DNA of 64,000 bases from Haematobia irritans. Taxonomy: Eukaryota > Arthropoda > Insecta > Diptera > Muscidae. Shown in pieces: positions 57,447-64,000 of this stretch. Position 1 is the first letter of the stretch; every line of letters starts with the position of its first letter. The position numbers and the translations under genes were made by a program. The stretch spans positions 224,186,975 to 224,250,974 of the forward strand of contig NC_134399.1 of the NCBI RefSeq assembly GCF_050003625.1. The letters are read 5' to 3'. The notes below the pieces were generated by a model, which made no database searches, was not told the origin of the DNA, and was given only the letters and a program-made list of their open reading frames with translations.

Positions 57447-60284
57447 ATATACTCGCATTTCTTTTTCGTTCAGGATATTATTAAGTTCTTCCGGCAAATT
57501 CATATAAATTGTCTCTTCGATTTCGCCATTTAGGTACGCCGAGACAAAATCGAGTTGGTATACGTCAAGTTTCAACTCTGCAGCCAAAGCCATTATCAAA
57601 CGGATGGATCCAATTCTTGCAACTGGGGCAAAAGTTTCACTGAAGTCTACACCAGGGACTTGACTAAAACCTTTTGCCACAAGTCTAGCTTTATATTTTT
57701 CAATATTACCATCTTTATTGTATTTCTTCCTAAGTACCCATTTACAATCTACGACTCTTTGTCCTTTAGGAAGATTTACGACAGTCCATGTTTTGTTCTT
57801 TAATAATGCTTGATACTCGGCCCTCATTGCATCTTTCCACTTCTTAGATTCCGGACTTCTTAAAGCGTCTTTGACATTTAATGGTTCATTGTTGTCTATC
57901 ATATTAGCAACGTTGCCTTCCGGATTTCCACTTTGCGATTCAATCGTAATTTCGTTAAATATTCTTTTTGGTCTTCCCCTTCTTCCGGTTGGCAGTTTCT
58001 TCGGTCTTCCAGGGCCTTTCTTGGTGGTTTGTGGAGTATGGAATTCTTCGTCCTCGGATTCAGACTTTTCTTGTTCGACCTCATCTTCAGTATTCTCGCC
58101 TTGCATTTCTACTGAAGCTTCTATTGGGTTTTCATTTTCTGGGCAAAGTATTGGTTGAAATTCTACTTCGTCATTCTGTGGCACTTCATCATCAATGAAA
58201 TCAGAGTAACTATTTTCTGCATTATACATATCACCAAATCTTACGTCTCGAGAACACAAAACTTTATGTGCCTCTGAATCCCACAATCTATAAGACTTGG
58301 ATTTTATGGAATATCCGATGAATATGCATTTCTTCGATTTTGGTTCAAATTTTCCATGACGTTTCGATTTTTCAAGCATGTATGCTATTGTGCCAAATTT
58401 TCTAAAATAACTTACCACAGGTTTTCGTTTCGTCCATATTGTGAAAGGTATTTCTCCATTTAAGCTTCTAGAGGGACATCTGTTTCGAATGTGATTAGCC
58501 GTCAAAATAGCTTCTGCCCAGAAACTTGGAGTCAGGCCGGATTGTATCATCATGCAACGGGCCATTTCAACCAGCGTTCTATTCTTCCTTTCAGCTACGC
58601 CATTTTGCTGTGGCGTATATTCGACCGTAAATTCATGCTTTATACCATGATTCTTTAAAAATTTTTGAAAACATTTGTTTGTGTACTCCGTGCCATTATC
58701 AGATCGTATCGTTTTTATCTTGCATCCAGTTCTTTTCTCCACGAGGTTTTTGTATTCAATAAATTTTTCAGCCACTTCGCTTTTCTTTTTCAAGAAATAA
58801 ACTTCGCACCATCTGGATTTATCGTCAATGAAAGTCAAAAAATATCTACTTCCACCCAAGGAATTCACCTTCATCGGACCACATACGTCTGTATGAACTA
58901 AATCCAGTAGTTCATTTGACTTCATCTCAGATTTGGAAAATGGTTTTTGGGTATGTTTCCCCTTAATACACGTTTCACAAATATTTAATTGTACATCAGT
59001 ACATATGTCCACACCAATTACCTTGTTCTTTCTGATAATATCTTTCAAATCCTTTTCATTAAGGTGACCAAATCGATCATGCCATTCTTGAAGACAATTG
59101 ATTTGAGTAACACTGCAGTTTTCTTCGATTTCTTCCTCCACGTAGTATAAATCTTTATTCCTTATAGCCTTTATATATTGCTTGTTGGTTTTGGGATCTA
59201 TAACTACAGCAGAATTCTTTGAAAATCTTACATCAAATCCATGGTCCGTCATTTCCGCTACAGACAACAAATTCGAACGCAAATCCGGAACGTATAATGT
59301 ACCTTCTAGTCTTGCTGTGCAGCCTCCTTTTGTATTCATTCTTACATCACCAGATCCTTCAATTCTTGTTGAGTCGTTATTTGCTAGATGTAGTATTTTT
59401 GCTGTTGCTTCTTGAATTTTCAAAAACTTTTCCCTTTCTGAGCACATATGTGAAGATGCACCCGAATCTAAGCACCATTTGCTTTTTCCGGAATTCGCAA
59501 CCATAGCTATATCAGCACTTTTCGATGTCTCATCGTTCTTACCGTTCATATAACCATTACTTTTCGTGATCTTGAATTTGCAATCTTTTGCCATGTGACC
59601 AACTTTTCCACAGCTATAACATGAATATTTAAATTTCTCACCCTTTGGCTTGTTATACTCGCTCTTCTTTGGATGTTTTTTCACAAACATAGCATCCGTG
59701 GGTTCATCAATGACATTTCTTTTCCTAGCTTCATATTCCTCCAAAAGTTGTACCTTTAGTATTTCTGGATTTGGTAGCTTCTCTTGCGTCTCTATCGCAA
59801 TTCTAAATGACTCATATTCATCTGGAACGCTATACAATACCATTATTGTCAGCAAATCATCGATTATATGTAGATCCATTTCATTTATTTTGTCAACAAT
59901 ATCGAAAAACTTTCTTATATGTTCTCTTACGTCCTCTCCATTCTTCATTTTTAACAAAATCAAAGATTTCAATAGCATGGCTTTACGAGCAGGACCCTTC
60001 GATTGGTAAATTCCATGTAATTTATCCCATACCTCTTTGGATGTCTTGCAGTTTTTTATCTGCTTCAATTCCGCCGGAGAAATCGACAAAATCAAGTCGG
60101 ATTTTGCTTTGCTGTCTTCTAATTCCCATTCCAATACTTTTTGTTCAGGTTCTATGGGTTTCGGAAAGCTTCCATTTACATATTTCCATGAATTTTTCTT
60201 TATTAATAATGCCTCCACTTGAATTTTCCATGTGTCAAAATTATCCTTTCCTAAAGGTTCGATTTTCACATTTGTATAACTCAT
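57402..60284 (-). CDS. Copia polyprotein: gag, protease, integrase, first part of reverse transcriptase (frameshifted end)
   Basis: The start is ATG at 60284 (MSYTNVKIEPLGKDNFDTWK), 66 bases inside the 5' LTR; the 12 bases before it only extend the open frame. Domains in order: UBN2-type gag; zinc knuckle CYSCGKVGHMAKDC (about residue 225); aspartic protease WCLDSGASSHMC (about 275); integrase zinc region HDRFGHLNEKD with CETC; integrase catalytic DVCGPM, RSDNGTEYTN and GVAERKNRT; then reverse transcriptase KYKARLVAKGFSQVPGVDF and LDVYQLDFVSAYLNGEIEET. About 960 residues. It loses the frame in a run of four C (+ strand, 57443-57446) and ends at 57402 before the YVDD motif. It should give gag and enzymes up to integrase but no full reverse transcriptase. 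Confidence 0.93.
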   Translation of the reverse strand: MSYTNVKIEPLGKDNFDTWKIQVEALLIKKNSWKYVNGSFPKPIEPEQKVLEWELEDSKAKSDLILSISPAELKQIKNCKTSKEVWDKLHGIYQSKGPARKAMLLKSLILLKMKNGEDVREHIRKFFDIVDKINEMDLHIIDDLLTIMVLYSVPDEYESFRIAIETQEKLPNPEILKVQLLEEYEARKRNVIDEPTDAMFVKKHPKKSEYNKPKGEKFKYSCYSCGKVGHMAKDCKFKITKSNGYMNGKNDETSKSADIAMVANSGKSKWCLDSGASSHMCSEREKFLKIQEATAKILHLANNDSTRIEGSGDVRMNTKGGCTARLEGTLYVPDLRSNLLSVAEMTDHGFDVRFSKNSAVVIDPKTNKQYIKAIRNKDLYYVEEEIEENCSVTQINCLQEWHDRFGHLNEKDLKDIIRKNKVIGVDICTDVQLNICETCIKGKHTQKPFSKSEMKSNELLDLVHTDVCGPMKVNSLGGSRYFLTFIDDKSRWCEVYFLKKKSEVAEKFIEYKNLVEKRTGCKIKTIRSDNGTEYTNKCFQKFLKNHGIKHEFTVEYTPQQNGVAERKNRTLVEMARCMMIQSGLTPSFWAEAILTANHIRNRCPSRSLNGEIPFTIWTKRKPVVSYFRKFGTIAYMLEKSKRHGKFEPKSKKCIFIGYSIKSKSYRLWDSEAHKVLCSRDVRFGDMYNAENSYSDFIDDEVPQNDEVEFQPILCPENENPIEASVEMQGENTEDEVEQEKSESEDEEFHTPQTTKKGPGRPKKLPTGRRGRPKRIFNEITIESQSGNPEGNVANMIDNNEPLNVKDALRSPESKKWKDAMRAEYQALLKNKTWTVVNLPKGQRVVDCKWVLRKKYNKDGNIEKYKARLVAKGFSQVPGVDFSETFAPVARIGSIRLIMALAAELKLDVYQLDFVSAYLNGEIEETIYMNLPEELNNILNEKEMRVYGVIRYVCSKNQFMG

Positions 60285-60320
60285 TTTTACACACACGTTC
60301 TTTTAGATTATTCTTTATTA

Positions 60321-60350
60321 GCGCACTGGGAGCGGGATGGGCTCATAACC
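60321..60350 (-). promoter_or_regulatory. Copia primer-binding site (initiator tRNA-Met, internal)
   Basis: Directly inside the 5' LTR, - reads GGTTATGAGCCCATC. It matches, with one change, the complement of the anticodon stem and loop of initiator tRNA-Met, which primes copia of Drosophila by its 5' half. On + the match to the tRNA (from memory) goes on through the D arm, about 25 of 30 positions. Confidence 0.75.
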
Positions 60351-60563
60351 TGTGAGAATTTGATGTTCCAGATGAAATAAAACGCGCACAAATAAATTGT
60401 CGATGTGGATATAATGAAAGTTTTATTGAGACAAGAGAAAAATATCGATTTACAAAATTTTCTAACACAAAAAACTAAAACAACTTCAATGACTACTATG
60501 ATTCGAAAACAAATATTTCAAACAAGTTAAAATCTATAAAGTGTTATTTTGCTATTTACAACA
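60351..60563 (-). repeat. 5' LTR of copia element
   Basis: 213 bp, TGTGAGAATTTGATGTTCCA to TTTACAACA as read on +. Expected to hold the promoter and poly(A) signal of the element. Confidence 0.93.
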
Positions 60564-60800
60564 GTATCCAAAGTGAACAAATTTTATTGATGGGAAAAAT
60601 TGTATGCAATATTGAATGTGTGCTGGTCCCACTAATTCTTTAGGTTGTCTCAATCTCACAATAGGACACATGACAATCTTGGAAGTGACGCACAGCATGA
60701 ATGGTCTGCGAAACAACAACTCATCTTGGACGACCTTCACGAAATTCGTCTTCGACTTAACTACGAATTCGGTTGGATTCACCATACCAGCGATAAAAAA
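60564..60800 (-). pseudogene. Mariner transposase fragment, N-terminal domain (split by copia)
   Basis: On - the frame reads VEDEFREGRPR, a stop, VVVSQTIHAVRHFQDCHVSY, then CEIETT, a stop, RISGTSTHSILHTIF, and SLW at the copia border. This is the bipartite DNA-binding region of a SETMAR-like mariner transposase with several stops. It continues beyond copia at 55930-56058. Confidence 0.75.
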
Positions 60801-60810
60801 ATGGACCTTA

Positions 60811-61052
60811 ACAGAAAAAAATATTGTTTGTCCTCAATATCGAAATTAATTAATCTAAGTAATTTTTAATTGAAATGTCAATTAAAAAATTATTTGCTCC
60901 AATTGAATAATTTATTGATCCAATAAATTTTTGTGATTGATTTTTGTTTCAATTAAAACATTTGTTTAACCAATTAAATTTTTAATTGAATATTTTTTAA
61001 AATGCAATTAAAATTTTAATTGGAAAAATGTTGGTTATATTTTTTCTATGTG
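60811..61052. mobile_element. AT-rich MITE with CAATTAAA motifs
   Basis: The left end ACAGAAAAAAATATTG and the right end (inverted) ACATAGAAAAAATATAACC resemble each other. The inside repeats AATTGAA, CAATTAAA and TTTAATTG. It has no coding capacity. Confidence 0.45.
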
Positions 61053-61711
61053 GAAGGAGCTTTATCGCGAAAAATTTAATTAGATTCATTGATTTAATCG
61101 ATGGTTTAAAATAATCACACACAAATTTTCACGATTTAATTCCATTTTGTGGGCGAGATGATTTTTTTAGTTGCTGTAAACAACACAAATAGCACTCGAA
61201 TATCAAAACGTTCCCAGTACGTATAACCTCAAAAATGTCAAGTTTTGCGATAGAGCTGCAAGATGACACTAGGGTTGCCCCATCCCGCCAAATAAAAGAC
61301 AACCCTCATACAACCTCATACAGAAAAATTGGTATCTTAATATGTAATAAAATTTTGTTCGACTAAGGTCAACTTGGCATTAAAAATTCTGAACAAATCT
61401 TCAAAATTAGTGAAATTGAAAAAAACAGTCTAATTTTACTTGAAGTTGAGTCTGGGTTTGAAATAGGGATTTATAGTACAAACCACTTATCGATTATAGA
61501 TTTTTAATCAAAAATCGATTTTCGATTAGTGTTACCAATCAAAATTCGAATATTCGATTTTTCATAATCGAATTTCATAGAAATAATGATTCTACAAAAT
61601 ATTCGATTTTATGAAATCTGTTTGTCATTTTGTGAGTGTTATCAAAAATAGTTGGTAAGAAATGCCAAAAATTAGTGTTCCAGTTAAACATGTTATTTTT
61701 TTTTTAATTTG
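61053..61711. other. Unique stretch with TCGATT-type simple repeats
   Basis: Bases 61485-61610 are rich in ATCGATTTTCGATT and AATTCGAATATTCGA, partly self-complementary. I see no gene. Confidence 0.4.
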
Positions 61712-63602
61712 TTATACCCCCCACCATAGGATGGGGGGAATATTAACTTTGTCATTCCGTTTGTAACACATAGAAATATTGGTCTAAGACCCCATAAAGT
61801 ATATATATATTCTGGGTCGTGGTGAAATTCTGAGTCGATCTGAGCATGTCCGTCCGTCTGTTGAAATCACGCTAACTTCCGAACGAAACAAGCTGTCGCC
61901 TTTAAACTTGGCAAAAGTAGTTGTTATTGACGTAGGTCGGATGGTATTGCAATTGGGCCATATCGCTACACTTTTACGTATAGCCCTCATATATGGCTTG
62001 CGGAGCCTCTAAGAGAAGCATTTTTCATCCGATCCGGCTGAAATTTGCTACATGGTGTTAATATATGGTCTCTAACATCCATGCAAAAATTGGTCCACAT
62101 CGGTCTATAATTATATATAGCCCCCATATATACCGATCCCCAGATTTGGTTTGCGGAGCCTCAAAGAGAAGCAAATTTCATCCGATCCTGCTGAAAATTG
62201 GTACACCGTGTTGGTATATGATCACTAACAACAATGGAGCCACCGTGGTGCAATGGTTAGCATGCCCGCCTTGCATACACAAGGTCGTGGGTTCGATTCC
62301 TGCTACGACCGAACACCAAAAAGTTTTTCAGCGGTGGATTATCCCACCTCAGTAATGCTGGTGACATTTCTGAGGGTTTCAAAGCTTCTATAAGTGGTTT
62401 CACTGTAATGTGGAACGCCGTTCGGACTCGGCTATAAAAAGGAGGTCCCTTGTCATTGAGCTTAACATGGAATCGGGCAGCACTCAGTGATAAGAGAGAA
62501 GTTCACCACTGTGGTATCACAATGGACTGAATAGTCTAAGTGAGCCTGATACCTCGGGCTGCCACATAACCTAACCTAACCTAACCTAACCTAACAACCA
62601 TGCAAAAATTGGTCCACATCGGTCTATAATTACATATAGCCCCCATATAAATCGGAGCCTCTAAGGAAGCAAATTTCTTCTGATCCGGTTGAAATTTGGA
62701 ACATTGTGTTAGTATATGGTCTCTAACAACCATGACAGAATTGGTCCATATCAGTCCATATTTATGTAAGCCCCCATATAAACCGTTCTCCAGATTTGAC
62801 CTCCGGAGCCTCACGGAGGAGCAAAATTCATCCGATCTAGTTCAAATTTGGAACGTGGTGTTAGTATATGGCCGCTAACAACCATACCAAAATTGATACA
62901 TATCGGTCTATAGTTATATATAGCCGATCCCCAATCACACAAAAATTGGTCCATATCGGTTCATAATCATGGTTGCCACTCGAGCCAAAAATAATCTACC
63001 AACATTTAATTCCTATAGAAAATTTTGTCAAAATTTTATTCCTATAGAAAATATTGTCAACATTTTATTTCTATAGAACATTTTGTTAAAATTTTATTTC
63101 TATAGAACATTTTGTCAAAATTTTATTTCTATAGAAAATTTTGTCAAAAATTTATTTCTATAGAAAATTTTGTCAAAATTTTATTTCTATAGAAAATTTT
63201 GTCAAAATTTTATTTCTATAGAAAAGTTTGTCAAAATTTTATTTCTATAGAAAATTTTGTAAAAATTTTATTCCTATAAAAAATTTTATCAAAAAATTTT
63301 GTTAAAATTTTATTTCTATAGAATTTTTTTCCAAAATTTGATTTCAATAGAAAATTTTGTCAAACTCAATTATATACGTATTTAATCGGTCTATTTTAAT
63401 TTGATATATACCACTTATGGACTTACTTACAATTTAGAAGACGGTGTTAAGAGATTTTAAGATACCTTGCCATCGGTAAGCTTTACCGCAATACGAGTGA
63501 TTCGATTGTGGATGGCAGTGTGTAGAAGAAGTTTCTACACAATCCATGGTGGAGGGTACATAAGCTTCGGCCTGGCCGAACTTACGGCCGTATATACTTG
63601 TT
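61712..63602 (+). mobile_element. Helentron/DINE-like element, family A (copy A7), complete, with nested SINE
   Basis: It starts TTATACCCCCCACCATAGGA, has GTCCGTCCGTCTGTTG, 153-bp units (61980-62960, broken by a SINE), a 29-bp block (63000-63370), and the 3' end GGTACATAAGCTTCGGCCTG, hairpin, and CGGCCGTATATACTTGTT. This is the clearest full copy in its own 5' to 3' direction. Confidence 0.82.
62237..62590 (+). mobile_element. tRNA-derived SINE, full copy with (CCTAA)n tail
   Basis: GAGCCACCGTGGTGCAATGG (A box) and GTCGTGGGTTCGATTCCTGC (B box), a body of about 270 bp, and a (CCTAA) tail of several units. The 12-bp target duplication CTAACAACAATG/CTAACAACCATG (one change) lies at 62225-62236 and 62591-62602, within a 153-bp unit. 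Confidence 0.9.
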
Positions 63603-63605
63603 TTA

Positions 63606-63846
63606 CCCTCTAATGCCCAAGCCCGCCTTTAGGCGGTCTTCATTTAATAAGGAAGGTTTTAGTAAAACACACCTTAAGAGAACAAAAATGGGTAAAATAA
63701 AAAGAAAACTTAGTTAAAACTGTTCAAGAGGCATTGCAGCATATACTGAATTTTAACGTATAAATTTTTCTTATTTAGTTTTCGTGCTTTCGTGTCGTTA
63801 ACATTGAAAATTTATTCAGCTGGCAAAAAATTGGGGCATTAGAGGG
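63606..63846. mobile_element. piggyBac-type MITE, 241 bp (copy 2)
   Basis: CCCTCTAATGCCC and GGGGCATTAGAGGG, with TTAA at the right (63847-63850) and TTTA at the left (63602-63605). It is the same length as copy 1. The inner hairpin has one mismatch here. It abuts the 3' end of the Helentron-like copy A7. Confidence 0.88.
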
Positions 63847-63850
63847 TTAA

Positions 63851-64000
63851 TATATTTTTAAAAATTTCAATATACAATTGTTAACATCATTTATCATTAT
63901 TTATCCAAATAATTACCCATATAAATTTAAGGAATTTGAAAACTCAAATGATGCATTTCCACCAATTGGATATTTTATTTAATCAAATCAGAAATTTTAT
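63851..64000. other. AT-rich end of the window
   Basis: Nothing recognised. Confidence 0.4.

Larger units (their letters stand above)
56059..60563 (-). mobile_element. Ty1/copia LTR retrotransposon, complete structure
   Basis: A 4,505-bp element with 213-bp LTRs (56059-56271 and 60351-60563) that begin TG and end CA. A perfect 5-bp target duplication, GTATC, lies at 56054-56058 and 60564-60568. In the - direction the order is 5' LTR, primer-binding site, gag-protease-integrase-reverse transcriptase-RNase H, purine tract (GAGGGGAAG, 56272-56280) and 3' LTR. The domain order, with integrase before reverse transcriptase, defines the copia group. The LTRs differ at about three sites, so the insertion is recent. 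Confidence 0.95.

Noticed and set aside
57871..60355. Many + strand open frames of up to 182 codons over the copia element
   Set aside because: They run antisense to a gene with clear gag, protease, integrase and reverse transcriptase motifs.
62555..62595. A telomere-derived CCTAA tract
   Set aside because: It is the tail of a SINE and stops at the target duplication, so it is not a telomere remnant.

Overview
This window is nuclear DNA from a higher fly. I infer a muscid-type calyptrate (house fly, stable fly or horn fly group) from the AT-rich composition, the repeat types and the short AT-rich introns; the species is not fixed by the sequence. It is gene-poor and mostly made of nested mobile elements.

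Host genes. Two small genes for secreted proteins are supported. Gene 1 is on + (exons 5465-5585 and 10612-11279, with a 5-kb repeat-filled intron). Gene 2 is on - (exons 21044-20972 and 20908-20268, with a 63-nt intron). Both have a TATA box, a signal peptide, a phase-1 intron just after it, a Thr/Gly-rich middle, an Arg/Asn-rich basic stretch and a poly(A) signal. They face each other and look like distant paralogues. A third, weaker candidate is a two-exon mini-gene at 25314-25544.

Helentron/DINE-like elements dominate. Each has a 5' hairpin that begins TATACCC, a GTCYGTCY microsatellite core, a central array of 153-bp units and a 3' end with a GC-rich hairpin followed by TACTTGTT. Two diverged families occur. 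Family A lies at 595-2250, 13681-15560, 22095-22920, 25970-29391 (split), 37563-38633, 38642-40576, 40574-42356, 55190-55870 and 61712-63602; several copies also carry a 29-bp satellite. Family B lies at 5990-7889, 15610-17305, 44743-46602, 47900-49366 and 51733-54362. One element (12224-13470) is a B/A chimera. A short third type is at 23549-23973.

DNA transposons. Three DD37E mariner/Tc1-type copies lie at 1-210, 32747-34035 and 52476-53772. Two DD41D-type, N-truncated copies lie at 17675-18608 and 27546-28478. Mariner pseudogene pieces lie at 11945-12222, 13510-13680, 17410-17600 and around the copia element. A 6.2-kb hAT-bounded composite with an 8-bp target duplication spans 36312-42471. 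Two 241-bp piggyBac-like MITEs (TTAA) lie at 45302-45542 and 63606-63846. Several TA-flanked elements have CACT/CACG-type ends.

Retroelements. A complete but frameshifted Ty1/copia element (56059-60563, -) has 213-bp LTRs and the 5-bp target duplication GTATC. A tRNA-derived SINE family with a (CCTAA)n tail has six copies, and there are other tRNA-like SINE heads.

Many insertions can be read exactly, because a related uninterrupted copy of the target repeat is also in the window. The remaining stretches are AT-rich and hold nothing I can recognise.
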